Shown piece after piece: positions 1-7,306 of a stretch of DNA of 34,172 nucleotides. Within the stretch, counting starts at the first letter, position 1. The number at the start of each line of letters is the position of its first letter. The stretch is from assembly GCA_030640695.1 (NCBI GenBank), contig DAOWIX010000143.1, positions 1 through 34,172 of the forward strand. The letters are read 5' to 3'. Origin of the DNA: Deltaproteobacteria bacterium. Its GTDB lineage: Bacteria; Desulfobacterota; Anaeroferrophillalia; Anaeroferrophillales; Tharpellaceae. The translations under genes and the position numbers were made by a program. The notes beneath the pieces were generated by a model. That model ran no database searches. It was not told the DNA's origin and saw only the letters and a list, made by a program, of their open reading frames with translations.

Positions 1-418
1 CTGTCGTCGAAATATCGAGATAACCACAAACTTCTTTAAGCTTTTTTTCATCTTTAATCCGGAAACCATCGACTTTGCCTTGGGCAACTTCCTTGAAGCA
101 GTCGAGCATTCCCATGCCGTGATCGGTATGGGCGGCAGCGCCGGAGACGACCATGCGGTCAAAGTTACGAGCGGAGATAGTATCGATCGTCGCGCCACAT
201 ACACCGACTTTGGCATAAGGATCTTTGGGGCTCAGGCGACAAGGGCCCATTGAGCAGTTCTTACAACATGCGGAAACCGCACCGATAGGACAAGCCGCCA
301 TATCATTGGCCCGATGAAAGGAGATCTGCACGCCATCTTTCTGGGCTTTCTCCAACATCTGGATGGTGCTGGGACAGATTGAAGCTTCCTGAATATTTAA
401 CTCTTTCGATTTTGCCAT
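1..418 (-). CDS. cooS: Anaerobic carbon monoxide dehydrogenase catalytic subunit CooS, N-terminal part (cut by the left edge)
   Basis: The minus-strand frame starts at ATG 418-416, behind a strong AAGGAGGT ribosome site, and stays open to base 1, giving about 139 residues of a protein normally near 630. CooS oxidises CO to CO2 reversibly at a Ni-Fe-S C cluster, with electrons leaving through B and D clusters. The cysteines visible here (residues 43, 51, 52, 55, 60 and 74) have the same spacing as the D- and B-cluster ligands of Carboxydothermus CooS (39, 47, 48, 51, 56, 70). The motifs GPCR, GVCGA and HTDHGM are also present. The C-cluster ligands lie outside the window, so activity cannot be judged. 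Partner genes (cooF, cooC, acs) would lie to the left. Confidence 0.96.
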   Translation of the reverse strand, partial: MAKSKELNIQEASICPSTIQMLEKAQKDGVQISFHRANDMAACPIGAVSACCKNCSMGPCRLSPKDPYAKVGVCGATIDTISARNFDRMVVSGAAAHTDHGMGMLDCFKEVAQGKVDGFRIKDEKKLKEVCGYLDISTT

Positions 419-492
419 TGCTTTACTACCTCCTTGATAGTGTTATTAGTGGCATTATAAAAGATCGTTCGACGTTTACCGCCTAAACGAAA

Positions 493-517
493 CTGAATAC
501 TCGCGGCCAGTATTCAG
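493..517. promoter_or_regulatory. Perfect 8 bp inverted repeat, candidate activator site for cooS
   Basis: CTGAATAC at 493-500 and GTATTCAG at 510-517 are exact reverse complements separated by 9 bases. The centre lies roughly 58 bases upstream of the start site expected from the cooS -10 box at 454-459, a distance usual for activators. It does not match the CRP/CooA consensus TGTGA-N6-TCACA. Confidence 0.4.
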
Positions 518-663
518 CAAATTACATGCCATAATTGTTGCCGTCAACTGAGAGTATCAAAAAAAACAGTGCTCACGATCCATATAGCTTTGTGCTGTAT
601 CATAGAAACACTTTTCGAGGTACCGGCTCTCTACTAACATCATGAAGCAGCCAGAACCGCGAA

Positions 664-699
664 AATAATTCGCACTCCGCAAAAATTTCGCGAATTATT
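664..699. promoter_or_regulatory. 10 bp inverted repeat upstream of the HD-GYP gene
   Basis: AATAATTCGC at 664-673 and GCGAATTATT at 690-699 are exact reverse complements with a 16-base spacer. They sit directly upstream of the -35 candidate at 706. The repeat may be an operator or a DNA cruciform; no T-tract follows, so it is not a terminator. Confidence 0.4.
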
Positions 700-705
700 A
701 TCCAT

Positions 706-734
706 TTGACTAATTTTTAAAAGTTCACTACTGT
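706..734 (+). promoter_or_regulatory. Candidate sigma-70 promoter of the HD-GYP gene
   Basis: TTGACT (706-711), a 17 bp spacer and TACTGT (729-734) form a promoter-like pair with a good -35 and a weak -10. It lies about 50 bases before the GTG start at 783. Confidence 0.3.
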
Positions 735-782
735 TTCACCCGTCATGACGCTTTAAGGTTAGCCTTTGCAAGGACGAACAAA

Positions 783-1745
783 GTGACGTTGCTACAGATC
801 GATTCAACTTACCAGCAGGTTCCCCTCACCACCCTGGCGCCCGATCGTCATGTCGGTATCAAACTCTTTCTCCGCACCGGCGAAGATCGCTACGTTCTCT
901 TTCTCAACGAAACCAGCCTGCTCTCAACCACCAAGATTAAACAACTTAAACGGAACAATGTCAGCCACCTCTACCTCAACACCGGGGATCGACAAGGCTA
1001 CCTGAGCTATATCAAGGATAATCTTTCGACCATCCTGACCAATCCGGATCTAACGGAGAACGATAAGGCTTCGATCATCTACGAAACCGCCAGCGACATC
1101 ACCGAAGAACTCTTTTTACAACCCAGCGCCGAAAGCATCGAACAGACGCGAAACCTGGTCGACTGCATGATCGACACCATCAGCCAGTCACCCAAAACCA
1201 GCAACCTGCTGATGATGCTTACCAGCCAGGATTACTATACCTATACCCACTCCATCAATGTCGGCATCTATGCCGTATCAATGATGCGTAAGGCCATGCC
1301 GACAATAAGTGATGCCGAACTCAAAACCTTAGGCCTGGGTTTTTTTCTGCACGATCTCGGCAAAGCCAAGATCCCCAACTCCATTATCAACAAACAAGGA
1401 CCTCTCGATCAAGGCGAATGGGAACTCATACAAGAACACCCCACCCTGGGGATGGAGCTGGCCTGGGATATGGGAACCAGAAACCCAGCCATCATCGATA
1501 TCATCCTAACTCATCACGAACGCTGTAGTGGCTCGGGTTACCCAAAAAAACTCGTTCGGGAAAAGATCTCACTGCCCGGAAAGATCTGCGCATTCTGTGA
1601 TGTCTTCGACGCCCTGACGACAAAGCGCTCTTACAAAAAAGCTCTTTCATCTTTTGAAGCCTTAAAAATCATCAAGAATGAAACCCCGGAGCACTTTGAA
1701 GCTGACCTACTCAACCCCTTTATAATGCTGTTCAGCCAACAATAG
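783..1745 (+). CDS. HD-GYP domain cyclic-di-GMP phosphodiesterase
   Basis: A 320-residue protein with an N-terminal DUF3391-like segment (about 10-75) and a C-terminal HD-GYP domain (about 145-315). HD-GYP enzymes hydrolyse the second messenger cyclic-di-GMP at a metal centre. Visible hallmarks are His156, HDLGK at 190-194, His219, HHE at 244-246 followed by GSGYP at 250-254, and the CDVFDALT segment near 272-279. All expected metal-binding positions and the GYP signature are present, so catalysis is likely. No membrane segment or receiver domain is seen. The start is GTG at 783, with AGGA eight bases before it. The gene stands alone and converges on dtd. A PilZ gene at 28997 is a possible partner in the same signalling pathway. 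Confidence 0.93.
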   Translation: MTLLQIDSTYQQVPLTTLAPDRHVGIKLFLRTGEDRYVLFLNETSLLSTTKIKQLKRNNVSHLYLNTGDRQGYLSYIKDNLSTILTNPDLTENDKASIIYETASDITEELFLQPSAESIEQTRNLVDCMIDTISQSPKTSNLLMMLTSQDYYTYTHSINVGIYAVSMMRKAMPTISDAELKTLGLGFFLHDLGKAKIPNSIINKQGPLDQGEWELIQEHPTLGMELAWDMGTRNPAIIDIILTHHERCSGSGYPKKLVREKISLPGKICAFCDVFDALTTKRSYKKALSSFEALKIIKNETPEHFEADLLNPFIMLFSQQ

Positions 1746-1767
1746 GTTTTGACACAGTATCAAAACC
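1745..1767. terminator. Hairpin between the convergent HD-GYP and dtd genes
   Basis: GGTTTTGA (1745-1752) pairs with TCAAAACC (1760-1767) around a 7-base loop. It overlaps both stop codons. No T-tract follows, so termination is only suggested by the convergent position. Confidence 0.4.
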
Positions 1768-2209
1768 CTCGCTTACTATCCAGCAAGATTGTCACAGGCC
1801 CGTCATTAACGAGTTCGACCTCCATCATCTCTCGAAAACGGCCGCCACTGACAGCCACCCCCTGATCTCTGACTCCCAGCATCACCTCTTCGTAGAGTTG
1901 CCGACCAAGCTCCGGCGACGCAGCGGCTGTAAAAGATGGACGACTCCCTTTACGAACATCACCATAGAGTGTAAACTGAGGAACCACCAGAACCGCCCCA
2001 CCGACCCCCGACAAAGGTAGGCGCATACGCCCCTCTTGATCGTAAAAAATCCTTAACCCACTTATTTTTCGCACCATATAATCAACATCATCTTTAGCAT
2101 CGTCGGCCCCGACTCCGAGCAGAACCAGGAAACCTTTCTCAATCGCTGAGATCTCTTGACCATCAACCCTGACACTTGCTTTATTCACCCGCTGCACAAC
2201 CGCCCGCAT
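1760..2209 (-). CDS. dtd: D-aminoacyl-tRNA deacylase
   Basis: A 149-residue protein of the family's usual length. DTD removes D-amino acids (and glycine) wrongly attached to tRNA, using a cross-subunit Gly-cisPro motif rather than a side-chain nucleophile. The N-terminus MRAVVQRV, the PQFTLYGD segment near residues 76-83 (usual form SQFTLYGD) and the NDGPVTILLDS motif near the C-terminus are diagnostic. The SQ of the first motif is PQ here, a mild departure. ATG at 2209 follows a strong AAGGAGG site. It is divergent from the small gene at 2338. Confidence 0.96.
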   Translation of the reverse strand: MRAVVQRVNKASVRVDGQEISAIEKGFLVLLGVGADDAKDDVDYMVRKISGLRIFYDQEGRMRLPLSGVGGAVLVVPQFTLYGDVRKGSRPSFTAAASPELGRQLYEEVMLGVRDQGVAVSGGRFREMMEVELVNDGPVTILLDSKRGF

Positions 2210-2242
2210 AGATCCTCCTTCTCTTCACAAAGTCACTTTTAA

Positions 2243-2274
2243 GAAGTAAGCGTCGAACAACAGTTGCTTACTTC
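2243..2274. promoter_or_regulatory. 9 bp inverted repeat in the dtd divergent promoter region
   Basis: GAAGTAAGC (2243-2251) and GCTTACTTC (2266-2274) are exact reverse complements with a 14-base spacer, between the divergent starts at 2209 and 2338 and just before a promoter candidate at 2290. It could be an operator. Confidence 0.35.
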
Positions 2275-2289
2275 CAGACGCCATCACTC

Positions 2290-2318
2290 TTGACTTGAAA
2301 CAATTTTTCCACTATCAG
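2290..2318 (+). promoter_or_regulatory. Candidate sigma-70 promoter for the 2338-6458 gene group
   Basis: TTGACT (2290-2295), exactly 17 bases, then TATCAG (2313-2318). Five of six and four of six bases match consensus. Transcription would begin near 2325, so the first gene would have a very short leader if it starts at 2338. Confidence 0.45.
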
Positions 2319-2337
2319 AAAGAGCCGTCATTTGAAT

Positions 2338-2703
2338 ATGTCGGCAACTTTTTCTCAATTCAATCCGAAACCCCAAAAGCTCCACACTCAAACTATGAAC
2401 AATCCCAGCAACGAAGGCTCAACCCCGCCGATCATGACCGAGACCATGGCCAAGCTACTTCTCGGCCAGAGACATTGGCGGGAAGCCATCGACATATATA
2501 AGGAACTTAGTCGCCAGAACCCAGCTAAAGCTGAAGCCTACCAGAAAGAAATCTCCCAGATCAAGGAGTATTTCAGACCTCAGGCTAACCCGGAGACAGC
2601 CAAAAAAACTTTTCGTACCCGACAACAGATTTCTCGCCTCAAAAACCTCCTTAAGGTCGTAAAGAGACAACAACCGGAAAATTACAAGCAGGGGAGTTCA
2701 TGA
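2338..2703 (+). CDS. Small TPR-like hypothetical protein upstream of aroQ
   Basis: About 121 residues; I do not recognise a named family. The middle of the protein, roughly from AKLLLGQRHWREAIDIYKEL to KAEAYQKEI, looks like one tetratricopeptide hairpin. The tail is basic and rich in Lys, Arg and Gln; the first 30 residues look disordered. The frame is also open from a TTG six bases earlier; other possible starts are ATG 2395 and ATG 2434, and no ribosome site clearly decides between them. The stop overlaps the aroQ start (ATGA at 2700-2703), indicating translational coupling. A protein-binding adaptor role is only a guess. Confidence 0.7.
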   Translation: MSATFSQFNPKPQKLHTQTMNNPSNEGSTPPIMTETMAKLLLGQRHWREAIDIYKELSRQNPAKAEAYQKEISQIKEYFRPQANPETAKKTFRTRQQISRLKNLLKVVKRQQPENYKQGSS

Positions 2704-3131
2704 AAATTCTGACTATCCACGGCCCCAACCTCAACCTCCTGGGCCAACGCGAACCGGAAATCTACGGCTCAAAAAGCCTGGATATGATAAACCTTGAGAT
2801 CAACCGGCGGGGAGAAGCTCTTGAACTGATAACGACCTGCCACCAGAGCAACCATGAAGGTGAGATCATCGACTGGCTCCACAATGCCGAGAGCGAGGGA
2901 TTCTCCGGCATCATCATTAATCCTGCGGCCTTCACCCATACCAGCTTAGCGATTCGCGATGCCATTGTCGCCATCGAGGTTCCAGTTATTGAAGTTCATC
3001 TGAGCAATATCAGCGCCCGAGACGAGTTTCGCCAAAAGTCCCTGACCGCAGCCGTCTGCCGGGGCAGCATCTGCGGCTTTGGCCCCGCCTCTTACCTGGC
3101 CGCTCTGGAAACGTTTAAAATATTATTATAA
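2700..3131 (+). CDS. aroQ: Type II 3-dehydroquinate dehydratase
   Basis: A 143-residue cytosolic enzyme, the typical size for type II. It converts 3-dehydroquinate to 3-dehydroshikimate in the shikimate pathway. Visible features are HGPNLNLLG at 7-15, the catalytic Tyr22 in EIYGS, the HQSNHEGEI segment, NPAAFTHTS, and VHLSNISARDEFR with its catalytic His and following Arg. It is coupled by overlapping codons to the gene before it (ATGA) and to the peptidase after it (TAATG at 3129-3133). Confidence 0.97.
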   Translation: MKILTIHGPNLNLLGQREPEIYGSKSLDMINLEINRRGEALELITTCHQSNHEGEIIDWLHNAESEGFSGIIINPAAFTHTSLAIRDAIVAIEVPVIEVHLSNISARDEFRQKSLTAAVCRGSICGFGPASYLAALETFKILL

Positions 3132-4219
3132 TGAATATACACAAACAGAGAATAGAGAAACTTCGCAATCTGCTTGATGAAGCAAAATGCGATGCTTTCC
3201 TGATTAATCACCCGGCCAATCTCTGTTACTACACTGGCTACAGCGGTGATAGCGCCTATTTTCTGATAACTGCGAGTCTTGACCTTTTTTTTACCGACGG
3301 CCGCTACACAACCCAGGCCGCCGCCGAGATTCCAGATTCAGTTGAGCTTATCCGAATCACCTCTTTTAATGATCTTTGCCTACACATCAATGAGAATCCT
3401 GGAATCAAAAGGGTGGGGATTGATGAAGGCAAATTAAGCGCTGAAACCTGGCTTAAACTACGCCAGAACTTAAACGGTGAAGAACCGGTCGCTGCCGCCT
3501 CGACCCTCTCAAGGCCACGAAGATATAAAGATCAAATGGAGATTGAACTTCTCCGTAAAGCTGTTGCCATTGCCGAAGGTGCCCTGCAGAAAAGCCTTCC
3601 CCTACTGCGCCCCGGCGCCAGTGAACGCGATCTGGCTGCCGAAATTGAGTACCAGATACGCCGGGCCGGTGGCGAAAAAGCCGCCTTTCCCCTGATCGTT
3701 GCCAGCGGGCCGCGCTCCGCCATGCCCCACGGTGTCGCCTCAGGACGCTTCATCAATCCCGGTGATATCGTCACCATAGATTTCGGGGCTTGCTACCAAG
3801 GCTACCACAGTGACCAGACTTGCACCTTCTTTCTCGAAGAACCTGACCAGGAAGTTCAGCAGGTCTACAAGACTCTTTACAAAGCGCAAGGCCGAGGCCT
3901 TGCGGCCTTAAAATATGGCGTCACGGCCCAGGAGCTTGACCACGAAGTCAGAGAGGTGCTGATTGAAGCCAAACTCGACCAATGGTTCAGTCATGGAACT
4001 GGACACGGCATTGGCTTGGAGATTCATGAAGCACCCTCGATATCACAACAATCACCGGACGGACACCTGGAACCGGGCATGGTTTTCACAATTGAACCGG
4101 GATGTTATTTCCCCAATCGCTGGGGCATCAGGATTGAAGACATGATCTATCTCAGCGATCAGGGAGCTGAAAAGTTAACGACTATCGATAAAAGTCTGGA
4201 AAAGATGATTATCGCTTAA
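3131..4219 (+). CDS. M24 family Xaa-Pro aminopeptidase / dipeptidase
   Basis: A 362-residue two-domain metallopeptidase with a creatinase-like N-domain (about 1-130) and a pita-bread catalytic domain (about 135-360). It cleaves N-terminal residues ahead of proline, probably in peptide recycling. The five metal ligands are visible: Asp in TIDFG, Asp in HSDQT, His in GTGHGIGLEIHE, Glu in FTIEPG and Glu in IRIEDM. I would not choose between aminopeptidase P and prolidase from sequence alone. The start overlaps the aroQ stop. The aroQ, Xaa-Pro peptidase, efp order is frequent in bacteria as far as I recall. Confidence 0.93.
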   Translation: MNIHKQRIEKLRNLLDEAKCDAFLINHPANLCYYTGYSGDSAYFLITASLDLFFTDGRYTTQAAAEIPDSVELIRITSFNDLCLHINENPGIKRVGIDEGKLSAETWLKLRQNLNGEEPVAAASTLSRPRRYKDQMEIELLRKAVAIAEGALQKSLPLLRPGASERDLAAEIEYQIRRAGGEKAAFPLIVASGPRSAMPHGVASGRFINPGDIVTIDFGACYQGYHSDQTCTFFLEEPDQEVQQVYKTLYKAQGRGLAALKYGVTAQELDHEVREVLIEAKLDQWFSHGTGHGIGLEIHEAPSISQQSPDGHLEPGMVFTIEPGCYFPNRWGIRIEDMIYLSDQGAEKLTTIDKSLEKMIIA

Positions 4220-4243
4220 TCGGTGGCGACAACTCTCCACCGA
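4220..4243 (+). other. Small hairpin between the M24 peptidase and efp
   Basis: CGGTGG (4221-4226) pairs with CCACCG (4237-4242), extended by one T-A pair, in the 57-base gap before efp. There is no U-tract, so it may be an mRNA-processing or stabilising hairpin rather than a terminator. Confidence 0.3.
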
Positions 4244-4276
4244 CAAAAACTCTACATTTAAATCAAGGAAAAGACT

Positions 4277-4837
4277 ATGTATTCAACCCCCGATTTTCGC
4301 CGTGGATTACGGATAGAAATCAACGACGAACCCTTCATTATTGTTAGCTTTCAACATGTAAAACCGGGCAAGGGTGGTGCCTTTGTCCGCACCAAACTTA
4401 AAAATCTACTAAATGGCAATGTCGTCGACCGTACCTTCCGCTCTGGAGAGAAAGTCGGCAAACCGGATATCGAAGAGAAAGAGATGCAATTCCTCTATAC
4501 CGACGGCGATTTCCACTTCATGGACAACGACACCTATGAGCAAACTGCCTTAGCCGCCAACCTTGTCGGCAACGCCAAAGACTTTCTCCAGGAGAACAGC
4601 ATTGTCACGGTTCTCTTTTACAAAGGTCGGGTTGTCAACCTGGAACTGCCAACTTTTGTCACCCTCGAAGTGACCGAAGCCGAGCCCGGACTCAAAGGCG
4701 ATACCGCCAGTAGCGTAACCAAACCGGTCACTGTCGAAACCGGAGCCCGAATCAACGTTCCGCTCTTTATCAACCCCGGTGACCGCCTGAAGATCGACAC
4801 TCGTACCGGTGAATATATGGAACGGGTCAAGGCGTAA
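4277..4837 (+). CDS. efp: Translation elongation factor P
   Basis: A 186-residue protein with the KOW-like N-domain and two OB domains of EF-P. EF-P enters the ribosomal E site and relieves stalling at consecutive prolines. Lys32 in the loop PGKGGAF is at the position modified in bacteria that lysylate, hydroxylate or aminopentanolylate EF-P. No modification gene (epmA, epmB, ymfI) is in this window. Start ATG 4277 follows an AAGGAAA site. Confidence 0.97.
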   Translation: MYSTPDFRRGLRIEINDEPFIIVSFQHVKPGKGGAFVRTKLKNLLNGNVVDRTFRSGEKVGKPDIEEKEMQFLYTDGDFHFMDNDTYEQTALAANLVGNAKDFLQENSIVTVLFYKGRVVNLELPTFVTLEVTEAEPGLKGDTASSVTKPVTVETGARINVPLFINPGDRLKIDTRTGEYMERVKA

Positions 4838-4911
4838 AAAAGCAGGCCAGCCTTTTAGGGTGCAAAGTGGTCAAAATATTTTTAGTTTCGGCGATACCGG
4901 ATTAGAGAAAT

Positions 4912-5592
4912 ATGCAAAAGTCTAACAATAACTTTATCATCACCATAGACGGCCCCTCGGGGGCCGGCAAGAGTACGGTCAGCAAGAAGATTGCAGCTCG
5001 TCTTAACTTGAGCTACATCGATACTGGAGCTATGTACCGTTGTGTTGCCTGGGCAGCTCAAAAAGCGGGACTCGATGTAACCTCTGAAAGCGCCTTGCCG
5101 GCGCTTTTGCAAAACATCAAGATCCGTTTCCTGGCGGCCGCTGAAAAAAATCTGGTCTTTTGCAATGAAGAAGAGGTTACCGACTTAATCCGCAGCCCCG
5201 AGATTGACCGTCTTGCGTCAGCCGTCTCCAGTCTCTCATGTGTCAGAGATGCCCTGCTCCCCCTGCAAAGAGCCGCGGCTCAAAACAACCCCGCCATTAT
5301 TGATGGGCGTGATGCTGGAACCGTTATCTTTCCCGATGCAGAGCTTAAAATTTACCTTGATGCCGACCTCAACACACGGGCAAAACGCCGCCTTGAAGAC
5401 CAGAAACAAAATTCCGACGTTGATCTGAAGAGTGTTACCGCAGCCATCGCCAGCCGCGACCAGGCCGACAGTTCCCGGGCGCAAGCTCCTTTACTCAAGG
5501 CCGAAGATGCCATCCTTATTGACTCCACCAACCATGATATTGAAAGTGTCTGCCAACGTATTATTGATCTCTATGAGAGCTTAAAAAAGTGA
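4912..5592 (+). CDS. cmk: Cytidylate kinase
   Basis: A 226-residue cytosolic kinase that transfers phosphate from ATP to CMP or dCMP. The P-loop GPSGAGKST is at residues 14-22, followed by YIDTGAMYR, which binds the nucleotide. The IIDGRDAGTVIFPDA segment and the Arg-containing lid (AKRRLEDQK) are typical. The TGA stop shares bases with the GTG start of ispH (5589-5592), so the two are translationally coupled. Confidence 0.96.
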   Translation: MQKSNNNFIITIDGPSGAGKSTVSKKIAARLNLSYIDTGAMYRCVAWAAQKAGLDVTSESALPALLQNIKIRFLAAAEKNLVFCNEEEVTDLIRSPEIDRLASAVSSLSCVRDALLPLQRAAAQNNPAIIDGRDAGTVIFPDAELKIYLDADLNTRAKRRLEDQKQNSDVDLKSVTAAIASRDQADSSRAQAPLLKAEDAILIDSTNHDIESVCQRIIDLYESLKK

Positions 5593-6458
5593 AGCCAAAA
5601 ATTGAGATCAGAGTCGCCAAAACCGCCGGGTTCTGTTTCGGCGTCTAACGAGCCGTTAATCTAGCAAATGAGGCTCCTAAAAAGTATCCCAAACAGCAGA
5701 TCCGCACCTTAGGGCCGATCATCCACAATCCCCAGGTGGTTAATCAATTGGCTGAATTGGGGGTTAAACAGGCTGGCCGGATAGAAGAACTGGATCAAGA
5801 AGTCGTTATCATCAGGTCACATGGGATCACCAGACAACTCGCCCAAGATCTGGAACAACGCCCGGCTTTAACCGTGATCGATGCTACTTGCCCGTTTGTC
5901 CGGCGAGCTCAAGAGATTGTCGCCAAGATGAGTGAAGCCGGCTATCAGGTCATCATTATCGGGGAACCCGACCATCCCGAGGTTGCCGGTCTCATCAGCT
6001 TCGGAGATCCGCAACACACCCTGGTCATTTCTGATCCGACCGACATTCCTGCCTCGTTCTTCACAAAACGCAACCCTTCCCGCATCGCTCTTCTCGCGCA
6101 AACCACCCAGTCCCAAAAACTCTACAACGAGATTGTCCTATCCCTATCGTCCATTAAAGGTGAACTGCGCTGTTTTAACACCATCTGCACCGCCACCAGT
6201 GACCGCCAGAGTGAAGCCCTTGAGCTGGCGCAGAGCTGTGATTGCATGCTCATTATCGGAGGCCGCAACAGCGCCAACACCAACCGTCTCCATGAACTCT
6301 GCCAAGATAAACAAAAGGCCTCTTACCACATTGAAACAGCCGAAGATTTGCAGGCTGAATGGCTTATAAACAAACAGACTATCGGCATCAGTGCCGGTGC
6401 CTCAACCCCGAAATGGTTGATCGATGAAGTCTTAAATAATCTGCAGAATTTTTTCTGA
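5589..6458 (+). pseudogene. ispH: 4-hydroxy-3-methylbut-2-enyl diphosphate reductase gene interrupted by an in-frame TAA
   Basis: The frame from GTG 5589 to TGA 6456 encodes a full-length IspH (289 codons) except that codon 20 (5646-5648) is TAA. The context is GFCFGV-stop-RAVNLA, where the family normally has Lys; a single A-to-T change of AAA would give this. IspH performs the last step of the MEP isoprenoid pathway with a 4Fe-4S cluster. The first cluster cysteine (Cys16) lies before the stop; the other two (IDATCPF and NTICTATSD) lie after it. Other conserved features after the stop are GPIIHN, RSHG, DHPEV, GGRNSANT and SAGASTPKW. Restart at GTG 5736 would lose Cys16 and the GPIIHN histidine. 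Sequencing error, recent mutation or a second copy elsewhere are all possible. No other decay is visible in the gene. Confidence 0.9.
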
Positions 6459-6465
6459 AACAACA

Positions 6466-6496
6466 ATGGCGGATCCGGTATTACCGAATCCGCCAT
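6466..6496. terminator. Strong hairpin between the convergent ispH and hypothetical genes
   Basis: ATGGCGGAT (6466-6474) pairs with ATCCGCCAT (6488-6496) and CGGTA with TACCG inside it, with one C-A mismatch and a tiny loop. It lies just after the ispH stop and about 40 bases past the stop of the minus-strand gene. There is no clear U-run on the plus side, so it may act as a bidirectional barrier. Confidence 0.55.
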
Positions 6497-6534
6497 CATC
6501 AAGGAGGGAGGGGGGAAATAAGTTGTAAAACAGG

Positions 6535-6975
6535 TTAAGCGGCTTGGGCTTTTCGCCATCCGGCTTCAGTAAAAGCCGTCATCCGATCGATACTCCAACT
6601 CTTCATGGTCTCGAAATATTTTTTCTTATCGACCTTGGCCAGCGCTATAATCTCCTGACGCTCACGAATACTCTCCTCCATATCGGTTGGAGACATTCCC
6701 TGCCAGGTTGAGTAGCGACTATCAAAGAGATATGCAGGCGTAACCACCTCTTTTTCAATACTATGCTTGCCGAGAAGATAGACGGCAAGCTCCATATCGT
6801 ACTCAATCAACCAACCATTATCTTCAAGCATTGTAGTAGCATCAAACTCCGGCTTTTCCGAACATTCTGGACAATATACTTTATCGATCACCGTAGCCGG
6901 CAAAACATTGTCAAGATTACTGAATTGAGCACTCTGATGACCACCAACACAATTATGTTTAATCTCTATACACAT
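6535..6975 (-). CDS. Conserved-looking hypothetical protein with a Cys-rich N-terminal part
   Basis: A 146-residue protein I cannot place in a named family. The N-terminal third has Cys2, Cys9, a His nearby (GGHQ) and a CPEC knuckle near residues 35-38, a possible zinc site. The middle is acidic and aromatic and the C-terminal part is helical (ESIRERQEIIALAKVDKKKYFETMKSW). There is no signal peptide or membrane segment. ATG at 6975 follows a good AGAGGAG site, and a promoter candidate lies at 7046-7074, so it is probably transcribed alone. Confidence 0.75.
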   Translation of the reverse strand: MCIEIKHNCVGGHQSAQFSNLDNVLPATVIDKVYCPECSEKPEFDATTMLEDNGWLIEYDMELAVYLLGKHSIEKEVVTPAYLFDSRYSTWQGMSPTDMEESIRERQEIIALAKVDKKKYFETMKSWSIDRMTAFTEAGWRKAQAA

Positions 6976-7045
6976 GATAAATCTCCTCTAATAATATAAA
7001 ACTCACTAAAACAGTTAAAAACAACTAACTTAATCTCTTTTATCC

Positions 7046-7074
7046 TATTTAATCCAAGAAACCGGCTTTGTCAA
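7046..7074 (-). promoter_or_regulatory. Candidate sigma-70 promoter of the 6535-6975 gene
   Basis: On the minus strand a perfect TTGACA (complement of 7069-7074) is followed after 17 bases by TAAATA (complement of 7046-7051). The -10 box is weak. The leader to ATG 6975 would be about 65 bases. Confidence 0.4.
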
Positions 7075-7131
7075 GAAAAAACTTCACATTAACTATGCCC
7101 AACCCGGCATTGCCGGAACCAATCCTAAAAT

Positions 7132-7295
7132 TCGTAAAAAGTCGCGAGATGGCTAAGTAAAAGTTTCGATAGACAAGATGCACCCCAAGGGCACTTCCTT
7201 CGGGCGTTGTCGCTTTTCCAGGCGCGAGACTATACATATAGTATGTCGAGTGTCTGGAAAAGCTCAACACCGCAGGATATCGGAACTTTTTACGA
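7132..7295. repeat. 164 bp palindromic intergenic element, copy A (MITE-like)
   Basis: The ends are exact 11 bp inverted repeats: TCGTAAAAAGT at 7132-7142 and its complement at 7285-7295. Inside, 7206-7221 pairs with 7254-7268 (one bulged base), forming a second hairpin around an AT-rich palindromic tip. The 24 bp core at 7183-7206 matches 22018-22041 of copy B at 23 of 24 positions. No transposase is encoded. It may be a non-autonomous mobile element or a structured RNA; similar ends feel common in sulfate-reducer genomes, but I cannot verify that here. Confidence 0.7.
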
Positions 7296-7306
7296 CGCCA
7301 TCATAC

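Larger units (their letters stand above)
419..782. promoter_or_regulatory. 364 bp divergent regulatory spacer between cooS and the HD-GYP gene
   Basis: No coding frame is supported here. The spacer holds a perfect minus-strand -10 hexamer (TATAAT, complement of 454-459) for cooS without a recognisable -35 box. It also holds two inverted repeats (493-517 and 664-699) and a plus-strand promoter candidate at 706-734. The absence of a -35 box beside a nearby inverted repeat suggests activator-dependent cooS expression; this is inference. Confidence 0.5.
6976..7306. other. 331 bp spacer between pyrF and the hypothetical gene
   Basis: No gene is supported. The left part holds the promoter candidate of the minus-strand hypothetical gene and a 13 bp palindrome (7104-7116, CCGGCA-T-TGCCGG). 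The right part is filled by the palindromic repeat at 7132-7295, which ends 11 bases from the pyrF stop. Confidence 0.6.

Noticed and set aside
5646..5648. TAA in ispH read as an amino acid through a changed genetic code
   Set aside because: Many genes in the window end in TAA at their expected length (for example aroQ, the M24 peptidase, efp and lolD), so TAA is a normal stop here.
7049..7270. Open minus-strand frame of 73 codons across the copy A repeat
   Set aside because: It lies in a palindromic element, has no ribosome site or protein-like composition, and its frame is not supported by any recognisable domain.
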